This document shows, one piece after another, positions 25,244 through 33,692 of a stretch of DNA of 38,461 nt (the stretch's first letter is position 1; each line of letters starts with the position of its first letter). A program made the translations under genes and the position numbers. Under the pieces are notes generated by a model, which did not search any database, was not told the DNA's origin, and was given only the letters and a program-made list of their open reading frames with translations. Location: the NCBI GenBank assembly GCA_002478885.1, contig DLKC01000096.1, positions 1 through 38,461 of the forward strand, read 5' to 3'. This stretch comes from Chitinophagaceae bacterium UBA7600. Lineage in GTDB: Bacteria; Bacteroidota; Bacteroidia; Chitinophagales; Chitinophagaceae.

Positions 25244-26731
25244 ATGAGTATAACAAGAAAAAAATCGCTTTCCACATTGCTGGCGCAAGCCGGAGATTCT
25301 GAGAAGGGACTTAAGCGCACACTGGGTGCAGGCAGCCTTGTCGCTTTAGGAATTGGTGCTATTATCGGTGCCGGGTTATTTGTGAGAACAGCACTTGCGG
25401 CAGGTCAACATGCCGGGCCCGCAGTAACAGTTTCATTCATTATTGCTGCGATTGGCTGCGCATTTGCAGGCCTTTGTTATGCGGAGTTCGCATCCATTAT
25501 TCCTATCGCGGGCAGTGCTTACACTTACGCTTATGCTACAATGGGGGAAATTGTTGCATGGATAATCGGCTGGGCATTGATACTTGAATATGCACTTGGG
25601 GCCGCTACGGTTTCTATTTCATGGAGCGAATATTTAAACAAACTGTTGGGAGGCAGTATTCCATATGAATGGAGCCACTCGCCTTTTGAAAGTCTGAAAG
25701 ATGATGTAACCGGCGTTATGCATCATGGCATTATGAATGCACCGGCTCTCTTAATATTACTCATTCTTTCATTGCTGCTCATTAAAGGCACCAAAGAATC
25801 CGCATCCGTAAACGCAGTAATCGTTACCATAAAAGTTGCCATTGTACTGGTATTTATCGCGATAGGCTGGGGCTATATCAATCCTGCCAACCACACACCG
25901 TACTTAATTCCGGCAGATGCAAAACCCGCTTTACAGCCAGATGGCTCCCTGTATTCTTATGCAGACTTTTTTAAGCACGGATGGGGGGGCGTACTAACCG
26001 GCGCCGGAATCGTATTTTTTGCCTTCATTGGCTTTGACGCCGTTTCTACGGCTGCACAGGAAGCAAAAAATCCAAAGAAAGATATGCCGCTTGGTATTCT
26101 TGGCTCCCTTGTAGTTTGTACCATTCTATATATTTTGTTCTCGTATGTACTCACAGGCGTAGCACCTTATACCGATTTTATTAAAGCCGGCAAAGAGGCT
26201 TCAGTTGCCTATGCAATAGAAACTTATATGCATGGTTACCATTGGCTTGCAACGTTGGTTACCATCGCCATTCTTGCAGGCTTTTCATCAGTGATACTGG
26301 TAATGCTCATGGGCCAGTCAAGGGTCTTTTATACAATGTCAACAGACGGATTGTTACCAAAAATTTTCTCAGATCTTCATCCAAAATTCCGTACACCGTA
26401 TAAGAGCAACCTGGTTTTATTTGTTTTTGTTGGTTTGTTTGCCGGTTTCGTTCCGGGAACAGTGGCTGGCGATCTAACTTCTATAGGAACCCTCTTTGCT
26501 TTTGTACTTGTTTGTTTGGGCGTTTGGATCTTGCGCAGAAAAGATCCGGCGTTACACAGACCTTTTAAAACACCGTTGGTTCCATTGGTTCCAATACTTG
26601 GTATGGTCGTTTGCACCGCAATGATCGTGAGCCTTCCCAACGAAACACTCATAAGTGCATTGGTGTGGATGCTGATCGGTCTTATGGTTTATTTCGGATA
26701 CAGTAAAAACAACAGTAAACTGAAGGCCTAA
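25244..26731 (+). CDS. APC family amino acid permease (cationic amino acid transporter-like)
   Basis: A 495-residue inner-membrane permease with 12 or more helices. The first helix has the family signature GIGAIIGAGLFVRTALAAGQHAGPAV, followed by AGLCYAEFASIIPIAGSAYTYAYA. FFAFIGFDAVSTAAQEAKNPKKDMP is the conserved helix 6-7 loop, and LMGQSRVFYTMSTDGLLPKIF lies in helix 8. The Walker-like and long C-terminal parts are those of YfnA/CAT-type members. The substrate is likely an amino acid. It is monocistronic: divergent from the symporter, with its own promoter and terminator. Confidence 0.93.
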   Translation: MSITRKKSLSTLLAQAGDSEKGLKRTLGAGSLVALGIGAIIGAGLFVRTALAAGQHAGPAVTVSFIIAAIGCAFAGLCYAEFASIIPIAGSAYTYAYATMGEIVAWIIGWALILEYALGAATVSISWSEYLNKLLGGSIPYEWSHSPFESLKDDVTGVMHHGIMNAPALLILLILSLLLIKGTKESASVNAVIVTIKVAIVLVFIAIGWGYINPANHTPYLIPADAKPALQPDGSLYSYADFFKHGWGGVLTGAGIVFFAFIGFDAVSTAAQEAKNPKKDMPLGILGSLVVCTILYILFSYVLTGVAPYTDFIKAGKEASVAYAIETYMHGYHWLATLVTIAILAGFSSVILVMLMGQSRVFYTMSTDGLLPKIFSDLHPKFRTPYKSNLVLFVFVGLFAGFVPGTVAGDLTSIGTLFAFVLVCLGVWILRRKDPALHRPFKTPLVPLVPILGMVVCTAMIVSLPNETLISALVWMLIGLMVYFGYSKNNSKLKA

Positions 26732-26754
26732 AAGTTCAACATAAAATAAATTAA

Positions 26755-26779
26755 GACCCCGTTCGCCGGGGTTTTTTGT
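26755..26779 (+). terminator. Terminator of the APC permease gene
   Basis: ACCCCG (26756-26761), a 5-nt loop and CGGGGT (26767-26772), followed by six T and GTT. It starts 25 bp after the stop codon. Confidence 0.85.
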
Positions 26780-26834
26780 TGTACAAAATTGAAAACCTAA
26801 ATTTGCCAGCTCAAAAAACAATCAGTTCTTTTTA

Positions 26835-27045
26835 GTACCGGCTTTTGTTTTTCATGGCATCACCTGTTGTGTCACTCACTTGTACCGTCGAAGCTGTGGG
26901 CATCAACCATATACTTTGGGTTAATAAAACCGAAATATAAGATCGGCGAACAGGTTTAGATAGTGCCGTTAAAAGCTCATAGTTGTTCGATCTGTACAAG
27001 GGTGCGACGCAAGTAAAGCTGATCGCAGAACAAACGGCCGGTGTC
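26835..27045. repeat. Dispersed repeat, inverted pair (subtype 2 / subtype 1)
   Basis: The left unit starts with GTACCGGC at 26835, has ATGGCATC and the arm TTGTGTCACTCACTTGTAC at 26867-26885. The right arm GTACAAGGGTGCGACGCAA is at 26994-27012, with GGCCGGTGTC at 27036-27045. The pair fills most of the 336-bp gap between the permease and yebC; no other gene is seen there. Confidence 0.85.
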
Positions 27046-27067
27046 AAAAGAAAAAATAAATCATCTT

Positions 27068-27790
27068 ATGGGAAGGATATTTGAAGTTAGAAAAGCCACC
27101 ATGTTTGCCCGCTGGGACAGGATGGCGAAACAGTTTACCCGTATAGGAAAAGAAATAGTAATTGCCGTAAAAGCCGGCGGCCCCGACCCAGCCACGAACC
27201 CGGCATTGCGCCGCTGCTACCAGAATGCCCGTAGCGTTGGTATGCCAAAAGACCGCGTGGAAGCAGCCATTAAAAGAGCCCAGGGTAAAGACACGGCCAA
27301 TTATGAAGAAATTCTGTATGAAGGCTACGCACCCCACGGTGTTGCGTTGCTGGTAGAAACTGCAACCGATAACCATGTGCGCACGGTAGCCAATGTAAAA
27401 AGTCATTTTAATAAGGGCGGTGGCGCACTCGGTAACAGCGGCAGCGTTAGCTTCCAGTTTAAAAAGATGGGAGTGTTTAAGTTAAAACCAGAAGGCCTGA
27501 ATACCGATGACCTTGAACTGGAATTGATAGATCATGGTTTAGATGAACTCGGCGAAAGCACCGGCGAAAATGATGAAACCATACTGGTATTGCGTTGCGC
27601 CTTCACTGACTTTGGCAGCCTCCAAAAGGCGCTGGAGGAAAAAAACATTACTCCGCTGAGTGCCGAACTTGAATGGATACCAACAACCACCGTCCCCGTT
27701 AGTGATGAACAAGCTGAAGATGTTTCCAAATTAATCGAAAGGCTTGAGCAAGATGAAGATGTGAACAAAGTGTTTCATAACATGGGGTAA
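27068..27790 (+). CDS. YebC/PmpR family regulator (TACO1-like)
   Basis: A 240-residue protein from the ATG at 27068. A GTG at 27041 would add nine residues encoded partly by the dispersed repeat, whereas [16 protein letters not shown] is the usual Bacteroidota beginning. Family features follow: [82 protein letters not shown] and C-terminal acidic residues. YebC proteins act as transcription regulators or help ribosomes at proline stretches; which role applies here is not known. Confidence 0.94.
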   Translation: MGRIFEVRKATMFARWDRMAKQFTRIGKEIVIAVKAGGPDPATNPALRRCYQNARSVGMPKDRVEAAIKRAQGKDTANYEEILYEGYAPHGVALLVETATDNHVRTVANVKSHFNKGGGALGNSGSVSFQFKKMGVFKLKPEGLNTDDLELELIDHGLDELGESTGENDETILVLRCAFTDFGSLQKALEEKNITPLSAELEWIPTTTVPVSDEQAEDVSKLIERLEQDEDVNKVFHNMG

Positions 27791-27815
27791 TTGCGCTTGC
27801 CGGCCTACAAGTGGT

Positions 27816-27848
27816 AAAGAGGTTGATTTAACGATCAACCTCTTTTGT
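27816..27848 (+). terminator. Terminator after yebC
   Basis: AAAGAGGTTGAT (27816-27827), a 6-nt loop and ATCAACCTCTTT (27834-27845) form a perfect 12-bp stem followed by a T-rich tail. It ends only 20 bp before the next start codon, so it also lies in the 5' region of the DCC gene. Confidence 0.88.
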
Positions 27849-27867
27849 TTACACGTAATTTTGCCGA

Positions 27868-28308
27868 ATGTTTGGAATAGATCATCCTGTTGTGTTATTC
27901 GATGGCGTGTGCAATCTCTGCAGCAGCAGTGTGCAGTTCGTTATTAAGCATGACCCCAAAAAACAATTCCGGTTTGCTTCTTTGCAAAGCGATTTTGGAC
28001 AGCATGTGATGGAACATTTCAATCTGCCTGCAAACGAGTTCAACTCTTTTATTTTACTTGAAAATGAAAGGATCTATACCAAATCGACAGGTGCTTTGAG
28101 GCTTAGCAGAAAGCTGAATGGCCTTTGGCCCACCTTGTATGGATTTATGATTGTACCGGCATTTATAAGAGATGCGGTATATAGTTATGTTGCAAAGAAC
28201 CGTTACAGATGGTTTGGTAAAAAAGAAGCCTGCTGGTTGCCAACACCCGAACTGAAAGGTTTATTTCTCGACAATTTAACCGTAGCGGAAAATGCCGCTA
28301 AGCAATAA
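27868..28308 (+). CDS. DCC family protein (DUF393, thiol-disulfide oxidoreductase-like)
   Basis: A 146-residue protein with the family-defining N-terminus VVLFDGVCNLCSSSVQF (Cys15 and Cys18) and a predicted thioredoxin-like fold. FRFASLQSDFG and the C-terminal FIRDAVYSYVAKNRYRWFGKKEACW are typical. The DCC label comes from conserved Asp-Cys-Cys residues. The activity is not firmly known. A TAATTTTG box lies at 27856-27863, only 4 bp before the ATG, overlapping the terminator region. The 3' end overlaps the convergent ispH by 11 bp. Confidence 0.9.
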   Translation: MFGIDHPVVLFDGVCNLCSSSVQFVIKHDPKKQFRFASLQSDFGQHVMEHFNLPANEFNSFILLENERIYTKSTGALRLSRKLNGLWPTLYGFMIVPAFIRDAVYSYVAKNRYRWFGKKEACWLPTPELKGLFLDNLTVAENAAKQ

Positions 28309-29527
28309 AGCTTGCTGTTATCGTATCAAGCCTGTCGGCCGCATCGTAAAAAGAAGCCAGTTTTTTTATAACATCTTCTACGAGTGCATCGGGACAACTG
28401 GCGCCACTCGTTACCAATATGCGTACCGGGCTGTTTTCGGGGAGATAGCCAGTTGTAAGTTTTTCTTCTTTTGTCCGCCAGTCTGCGTGCAATATTTCTT
28501 TTGCTGAAAGAATTTTCTCCGCACTATTCACAAAAAAAGACGAAAGTTTTTTCTCGCACAATTCAACGAGGTGAGATGTATTACTGCTATTATACCCTCC
28601 AACAATAATCGCAAGGTCAGCATCGGTTTGTAACATACCGGTTACCGCAGTTTGGTTATCGTTAGTAGCGTAGCAAAGTGTATCTCTTGTGTCGGCAAAA
28701 CGCTCACCAATGTTTGCATCAGTTAACCCGTAATGTGATTTAAGTGTTTGCTTTAAATAATCAGAAATGGCCTGCGTATCCGTTGCCAGTTGTGTGGTTT
28801 GATTGACCACGCCAAACCGTTGCAGGTCTTTGGTTACATCAAAACCATCTGAATAACGACCTTTAAATGCGGAATAAAAATCGCTTCCGGGCTTCTCTCC
28901 GGTAATATATTTTGCCAGTTCGACAGTTTCATCGATATCGTTTACCACAACCGATGGCGTATGCGATGAGGCATGCGAAAACGTAGCTCTTGTTTCTTCG
29001 TGCTTTGGCTTGCCATGAATCACAATGCTGTAACCTTTCTGTGCAATTTGTTCGCTTCGGTTCCAGACTTTTTCAACAAACGGGCAGGTTGTATTATATT
29101 TTTCTGTTTGAATACCTTTCTTATTCAGGAGCGCTTCAATTTCAAGCGTGGTACCAAAAGCGGGTATAAGCACTACATCATCACTTTTGAGTGAATCGAA
29201 GGGAACAATTTGCTTGCCATAGGTGTCCTGCAAAAATGAAACGCCACGTTCGATAAGGTCGGCGTTCACTTGCGGATTGTGAATCATTTCACTTAGCAGA
29301 AAAATTCTTTTGCCCGGATTTTCCTCGATTGTTCTGAACGCAATTTCAATGGCATTTTCAACGCCATAACAAAAACCAAAATGGCGTGCAAGATAAATTT
29401 GCAGGTTGCCAAAATCGAGCAGGGTTGGCCGAAAGTCTTTCTTAAGTTTATCCTGCTGTTTACGCATGGTCTTAACCGCGCTAATAAGTTTACTCCTGTA
29501 AATATTTGGAACTTCAAACTGCTTCAT
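28298..29527 (-). CDS. ispH: 4-hydroxy-3-methylbut-2-enyl diphosphate reductase
   Basis: A 409-residue iron-sulfur enzyme, the last step of the MEP isoprenoid pathway, making IPP and DMAPP. The cluster cysteines are seen in HFGFCYGVENA (Cys53), NTTCPFVEKVW and SGASCPDALVEDVI. HGKPKHEET and GGYNSSNTSHLVELC are also family motifs. It is longer than the roughly 310-residue enterobacterial enzyme, with an extra N-terminal stretch of about 40 residues and insertions. A long form is usual in this phylum. It converges with the DCC gene with an 11-bp overlap of coding ends. Confidence 0.95.
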   Translation of the reverse strand: MKQFEVPNIYRSKLISAVKTMRKQQDKLKKDFRPTLLDFGNLQIYLARHFGFCYGVENAIEIAFRTIEENPGKRIFLLSEMIHNPQVNADLIERGVSFLQDTYGKQIVPFDSLKSDDVVLIPAFGTTLEIEALLNKKGIQTEKYNTTCPFVEKVWNRSEQIAQKGYSIVIHGKPKHEETRATFSHASSHTPSVVVNDIDETVELAKYITGEKPGSDFYSAFKGRYSDGFDVTKDLQRFGVVNQTTQLATDTQAISDYLKQTLKSHYGLTDANIGERFADTRDTLCYATNDNQTAVTGMLQTDADLAIIVGGYNSSNTSHLVELCEKKLSSFFVNSAEKILSAKEILHADWRTKEEKLTTGYLPENSPVRILVTSGASCPDALVEDVIKKLASFYDAADRLDTITASFIA

Positions 29528-29550
29528 TCATTTCGTTTTATTTTTTTGTT

Positions 29551-29766
29551 GACACCGGCCGTTGATTTTCGTGGCGGCTTCATTTGCGTCGCACTCTTGT
29601 ACGCTATCGCTTTGTGCAGCTTCTGTTTTAAAACGCAAAACGGTGGCACACGTATACAACAGCGGCGAAGGTAAGAAAGTTGCATGCAACGGCATTTGCC
29701 TGTCGACATATTAACCGGAACCCTGAACTGAGCGTAGCAACGATGCTGCCATGAAATACCGGCGTC
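29551..29766. repeat. Dispersed repeat, inverted pair (subtype 1 / degenerate)
   Basis: The left unit starts at ACCGGC (29554-29559) and has the arm TTGCGTCGCACTCTTGTAC at 29584-29602. The right arm at about 29723-29740 is decayed (GAACTGAGCGTAGCAA), but CGATGCTGCCATGAAATACC and the CGG box at 29761 are kept. It fills the divergent gap between ispH and the next gene. Confidence 0.7.
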
Positions 29767-29801
29767 GGTAACATAAAATTTATTCTTGAAAGCCATTTGA
29801 A

Positions 29802-30578
29802 ATGATGCTACATTCAAACATGCAAATTCAAAACATAAACGATGTTGTTGCAAGGCTTGATAAACTTATACTGCAAAGTGAAGTCTCACAAAATAAAGCC
29901 GGTTACTTTTCGGCACTTTATAAAAGAATGACGGTTGCTGTTGCTGAAGGCATTGCAAAAAAACAATTTGAGGACGGCGCAAGAATGGAACAACTAGACA
30001 TAGCGTTTGCCCGGCGTTATTTTGATGCCTACGATGCTTATCATGCACAACTCACCTGCACAGCAGCGTGGAGAAACGCTTTCGATGCAGGCACAAACGA
30101 TGGGCTGATTGTGCTGCAACATTTACTGCTGGGTATTAACACACATATTAATCTTGATCTCGCCATAGCTGCGGCAAGCGTAGCACCCGGCGCAAATATA
30201 GTTGCGTTGCAAAACGATTTTAACCGGATTAACGCCGTAATTGCTTCTCTTGTTGGCGATATGCAGGAAGCATTATCACAGGTGTGGTGGCCGATGCGTA
30301 TGCTCACCAAAATCGCTAATGGAAAACAAGATGCTGTCTTAAATTTCAGTATTGATAAGGCAAGGGCAACTTCGTGGGCAAACGCTGTAATGTTGGCAAA
30401 CATGAACAGTACGCAGCAGGCAGCTTACATTCAGCAAATGGATACGATGACAAAATTATTGGGCGATGGAATTAAAACCCCGGGCGGTTGGTCGGCTTTT
30501 GTTCTGAGATCAATTCGCAAAACAGAGTACAACGATGTGGCCAGAACAATACGGCTCATCGACACAACTGTTGTTTAA
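29802..30578 (+). CDS. DUF5995-like family protein, unknown function
   Basis: A 258-residue, largely helical protein that I match to the DUF5995 type. The recognisable core is GLIVLQHLLLGINTHINLDLAIAAA with the earlier YKRMTVAVAEGI and later NFSIDKARATSWANA. The conserved His residues in HLLLGINTHI could bind metal. Starts at 29802, 29805 and 29820 are all possible; MQIQNIND from 29820 is the family-like beginning. There is no signal peptide. The gene converges with the HD protein gene, with 3 bp between the stops. Confidence 0.7.
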   Translation: MMLHSNMQIQNINDVVARLDKLILQSEVSQNKAGYFSALYKRMTVAVAEGIAKKQFEDGARMEQLDIAFARRYFDAYDAYHAQLTCTAAWRNAFDAGTNDGLIVLQHLLLGINTHINLDLAIAAASVAPGANIVALQNDFNRINAVIASLVGDMQEALSQVWWPMRMLTKIANGKQDAVLNFSIDKARATSWANAVMLANMNSTQQAAYIQQMDTMTKLLGDGIKTPGGWSAFVLRSIRKTEYNDVARTIRLIDTTVV

Positions 30579-30581
30579 AGT

Positions 30582-31181
30582 TTACGCAACCTGTGCCTGT
30601 CTCGGAATAATAAAAGAGATCAGTTCGTCCTGTAGAATGTTGGCGCGCCTGCAGGCATCTTCAATATCTTCCCGCGAAACATTTGCCGCAAACGATTTTT
30701 CCTTCAAACGTTTTTTTACGCCTTTAAGGTCCATGCCTTCATAACCATTGGGACGCATAAGGGAATAAGCATGTATCAAACCGCTGAGCTCATCGAACGC
30801 ATACAACATTTTATCCATATTGGTTTCGGGCTCTACGCCAAAATGTGCAGGACCATGACTTGCAATGGCGCGAATAATTTCGGGATCCACATTCCTGGAT
30901 TCGAGTTCTTCAATTATTTTCTTACAGTGTTGCTCAGGCCATTGGTCCCAATCGGCATCGTGCAAAAGGCCCGCCATCTCCCATCGCCATTGATCGTGCT
31001 CGCCAAGATTTTCTTTTTCAGCCGCCCAGGCTTTCATAAGATTGGCAACTTGCTTCATGTGCAGTTGCAGACGCGGGTTTAACACCCACTCTTCAAACAG
31101 CGCTGTTGCTTCTTCCCGCGTTAATGTATTGCCTTTATGGGCAGCATTGCCAAATGCTGACCTATCTAATTGAAGTGACAT
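30582..31181 (-). CDS. HD domain phosphohydrolase-like protein
   Basis: A 199-residue protein from the ATG at 31181; a longer reading from 31244 has no support. The HD domain (about 30-130) shows LHMKQVANLMKAWA, MAGLLHDADWDQW and ASHGPAHFGVEPETNMDKMLYAFDELSGLI, giving the metal-binding His/Asp pattern (HD in LLHDAD). The family usually hydrolyses phosphate esters or nucleotides; the actual substrate is unknown. A TAAGTTTG box lies 17 bp before the start. Confidence 0.88.
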   Translation of the reverse strand: MSLQLDRSAFGNAAHKGNTLTREEATALFEEWVLNPRLQLHMKQVANLMKAWAAEKENLGEHDQWRWEMAGLLHDADWDQWPEQHCKKIIEELESRNVDPEIIRAIASHGPAHFGVEPETNMDKMLYAFDELSGLIHAYSLMRPNGYEGMDLKGVKKRLKEKSFAANVSREDIEDACRRANILQDELISFIIPRQAQVA

Positions 31182-31198
31182 GGAGTAAAGTTTGATTG

Positions 31199-31206
31199 CA
31201 AACTTA
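31199..31206 (-). promoter_or_regulatory. -7 box of the HD protein gene
   Basis: On the minus strand TAAGTTTG, a perfect TAnnTTTG, 17 bp before the chosen start at 31181. This supports the shorter start over 31244. Confidence 0.4.
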
Positions 31207-31225
31207 GGAGAATATGATCGATTAT

Positions 31226-31276
31226 GTAACCAGCTTTGCAGCACTGTTCAGCTTTTGTTGTGTCACTCACTTGTAC
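31226..31276 (+). repeat. Dispersed repeat unit, subtype 2
   Basis: A degenerate box GTAACCAGC at 31226-31234 and a perfect arm TTGTGTCACTCACTTGTAC at 31258-31276, between the HD and exbD genes. Confidence 0.75.
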
Positions 31277-31307
31277 GCCGTTATCGCTATTCAACAATTC
31301 GACCTGG

Positions 31308-31823
31308 TTACCGTTTTGTTTCAAGCATTGCCAGTTCCTCCTTGCCTGCATCCATCAAGATATAACGGTTAACCTGGTTGATCTGCATTTCATCAAGCGC
31401 ATCTACCACGTTACGATAGTTTGACTGCTCCAAAGGCTTAATCAAAACAACAGTTTCGTTTGCGTTACCGTAAAAGGCGGCAACTGCTTTCTTTTTTTCA
31501 TTGATAACAGCTCGTAAACCAATGGCAGAAAAGTCTGTTTGATGAATGTTGTTCAGGCTGTCACCATTATAATAAAAAACGATATTGTCTTTTGCGAGCA
31601 AGAGATTGATGGTTTTCCCGGCCGAGGTTTTTGAGTCACCGCCGTCGGCAGGCATTAAAATCTTCATGGCTGTGGGTTTAGTGATGGAGGTTGTGAACAC
31701 GAAGAACGTAATGAGAAGAAAACCAAGGTCAACCATTGGGGTAAGATCAACACGGGTCGACAACTTTTTACTTTTGTGGACGCCAGGCTTTTTGGGGCCA
31801 TCGTTTGATTGAATTTCTGCCAT
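31308..31823 (-). CDS. ExbD/TolR family protein
   Basis: A 171-residue inner-membrane protein from the ATG at 31823 (MAEIQSNDGPKK). It has a cytoplasmic N-tail, the conserved Asp of RVDLTPMVDLGFLLITFFVF inside its single transmembrane helix (about 24-50), and a periplasmic domain of about 120 residues. In ExbBD systems this Asp carries protons to power TonB transport. No exbB or tonB gene lies next to it, so its partner must be elsewhere. Bacteroidota often have extra exbD copies. Confidence 0.9.
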   Translation of the reverse strand: MAEIQSNDGPKKPGVHKSKKLSTRVDLTPMVDLGFLLITFFVFTTSITKPTAMKILMPADGGDSKTSAGKTINLLLAKDNIVFYYNGDSLNNIHQTDFSAIGLRAVINEKKKAVAAFYGNANETVVLIKPLEQSNYRNVVDALDEMQINQVNRYILMDAGKEELAMLETKR

Positions 31824-31896
31824 AATAAAGGTTTTACTAATCAGATGCTGCAACATATTTTCTCCATAAACAATTTTACTTTACGCGCATCTTTCT

Positions 31897-31929
31897 TTTG
31901 CCAGCCTGACTTAACTTGCTGTAGTCTTG
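31897..31929 (+). promoter_or_regulatory. Candidate promoter of the GH5 gene
   Basis: TTTG (31897-31900), a 21-bp gap and TAGTCTTG (31922-31929). The second box is one base from TAnnTTTG, 18 bp before the chosen ATG at 31948. Confidence 0.4.
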
Positions 31930-31947
31930 TTTATCAAAAGCAGCTAT

Positions 31948-33162
31948 ATGAAAAGAATAATATTAATCACCGCCGTTCTTATGACTAACATTTTGCAAGC
32001 GCAAAAATTCATAAGCACGAAAGGCAGGGACATCATTGGGATTGACGGAAAACTATTTCTCATTAAAGGCACTAATCTTGGCAATTGGCTGGTTCCTGAA
32101 GGGTATATGTTCAAGTTCCAGGATATAAATTCCGGAAGGTTAATAGACCAGTGTTTCAATGAACTTATCGGGCCGGATGCCACAAAAGCTTTCTGGAAAA
32201 AATATCTCGATGTTTATATAGCCAAAGATGATATTCATTATCTCAAGAGTATTGGCATGAATTCCATTCGCATACCTTTTAATTATCGCTTGTTCACCAA
32301 CGAAAATTATATGGGAAGCAATGATGCGACCCGCGGCTTTACTTACCTGGATCGGGTGATTGGTTGGTGCAAGGCAGAGGGTCTGTATGTAATACTTGAT
32401 ATGCATTGCGCACCGGGTGGGCAAACCGGCGATAACATTGATGATGGCTATGGATACCCTTTTCTTTTTGAAAGTGCGGAAAGCCGGTCGCTTTGCGCCT
32501 CCATCTGGAAGAAGATTGCTACACATTATAAAAACGAGACGGCGATACTTGGCTACGATCTGCTGAATGAACCAATTGCTCATTATTTTGATAAGGATAA
32601 ATTAAACCCGTTACTCGAACCAGTTTATAAACAAATAACAAAGGCCATAAGGGAAGTGGATAATAACCACATTCTCATTCTTGGTGGCGCCCAATGGGAT
32701 TCGAATTTTAAACCTTTTGGAGAGCCATTTGACAAAAAGCTGGTTTATACGTTTCACAAATATTGGACATCACCGACGAAAGAAGTCGTACAAGATTATA
32801 TTGATTTTCGCGATAAATACAACGTGCCGATTTATTGCGGAGAAACAGGTGAGAATGACGATGATTGGGTAAAGGCATTTCGCAATACATTGGAAGAAAA
32901 CAATATTGGCTGGCATTACTGGCCCTACAAAAAGATAGATAACAGCAAAGGGATCGTAACTTTTGCAGTTCCGCAGTACTATGATTCTGTGATTGCGTAC
33001 GCTGGCAAACCAAAAAAGAATTTTGAAGACATTCGCATGCAAAGACCGAAAGAACAGGAGATGATAACAAAGGCATTGGATGGCTTTCTGGAAAATTGCA
33101 GGTTTAAAAACTGTACCCAAAATAATGGCTATATAACCGCACTCGGCTTTAAGCCAAACTAA
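31948..33162 (+). CDS. Glycoside hydrolase family 5 (cellulase-like)
   Basis: A 404-residue secreted glycosidase. The start at 31948 gives a signal peptide (MKRIILITAVLMTNILQAQ); the TTG at 31927 lies inside a promoter-like box. GH5 features: GTNLGNWLVPEG, MNSIRIPFNYR, YVILDMHCAPGG, the acid/base Glu208 in LLNEP, His270 in YTFHKYW and the nucleophile Glu299 in YCGETGEND. It probably cuts beta-1,3- or beta-1,4-glucan chains outside or in the periplasm. No other polysaccharide genes flank it. Confidence 0.92.
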   Translation: MKRIILITAVLMTNILQAQKFISTKGRDIIGIDGKLFLIKGTNLGNWLVPEGYMFKFQDINSGRLIDQCFNELIGPDATKAFWKKYLDVYIAKDDIHYLKSIGMNSIRIPFNYRLFTNENYMGSNDATRGFTYLDRVIGWCKAEGLYVILDMHCAPGGQTGDNIDDGYGYPFLFESAESRSLCASIWKKIATHYKNETAILGYDLLNEPIAHYFDKDKLNPLLEPVYKQITKAIREVDNNHILILGGAQWDSNFKPFGEPFDKKLVYTFHKYWTSPTKEVVQDYIDFRDKYNVPIYCGETGENDDDWVKAFRNTLEENNIGWHYWPYKKIDNSKGIVTFAVPQYYDSVIAYAGKPKKNFEDIRMQRPKEQEMITKALDGFLENCRFKNCTQNNGYITALGFKPN

Positions 33163-33202
33163 TGAAAGGCAGTAATTGATTTTTGCTGCTCAACGCGATG
33201 CA

Positions 33203-33252
33203 GTACAAGTGAGTGACACAACGGAGATGCCTTACAAGGTGAAGCTGGTTCC
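33203..33252 (-). repeat. Dispersed repeat unit, subtype 2
   Basis: A perfect arm GTACAAGTGAGTGACACAA at 33203-33221, followed by GAGATGCC and a degenerate box (CTGGTTCC, 33245-33252). It lies between the convergent GH5 and ArsR genes. Confidence 0.8.
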
Positions 33253-33276
33253 AAAAAAATGACAACATTTATTGAT

Positions 33277-33621
33277 TTATTGCCCTACTAATTGCTCAAC
33301 AAAAGTGTTGAGTTCCTTAATACGTTTGTAATTGAGCGCGTAGAAAATAAATTTACCCTCACGCAGAGCAGATACAAGGCCGGCACGCCTTAAAATAGCA
33401 AGATGTTGTGAGGTCACAGATTGCTCAAGACGTAATTCTACATAAATCTCAGTAACGGTCATTTTACGGCGTTCATCGAGGAGCTTGATAATCTGCTGCC
33501 GCAGTTTATGATTGATAGCACGAAGAATGAGCATAGATTTCTTCATGTGAAGAAAATCGAGCTTAACATTTTCGTTTGTGCCGGGGTCATTAATGATAGC
33601 AACTTGCAAATGATTTATCAT
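33277..33621 (-). CDS. ArsR/SmtB family HTH regulator
   Basis: A 114-residue winged-helix repressor-like protein. The core (about 27-110) shows RAINHKLRQQIIKLLDERRKMTVTEIYVELRLEQSVTSQHLAILRRAGLVSALREGKFIFYAL, the standard ArsR pattern. The metal-binding ELCVCDL-type Cys motif is absent, so a metal-sensing role is unlikely. An alternative start at Met26 (MKKSML) would give an 89-residue form, close to the family core. A very AT-rich stretch at 33648-33690 lies upstream. The target is unknown. Confidence 0.9.
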   Translation of the reverse strand: MINHLQVAIINDPGTNENVKLDFLHMKKSMLILRAINHKLRQQIIKLLDERRKMTVTEIYVELRLEQSVTSQHLAILRRAGLVSALREGKFIFYALNYKRIKELNTFVEQLVGQ

Positions 33622-33692
33622 GTTTAAGCATTTCAGGGTTAAGATCAGTAAAAGTATATATAAAATTATAATAAAATTTTAATATCAGCGCA

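Noticed and set aside
27041..27067. GTG start of yebC nine codons upstream
   Set aside because: Its first codons overlap the end of a dispersed repeat unit, and the family start MGRIFEVRK matches the ATG at 27068.
31199..31210. AAACTTAGGAG before the HD gene as an ACTAnnnTTAGGA site
   Set aside because: The ACTA half is missing, and the sequence is better explained as the complement of a TAAGTTTG promoter box.
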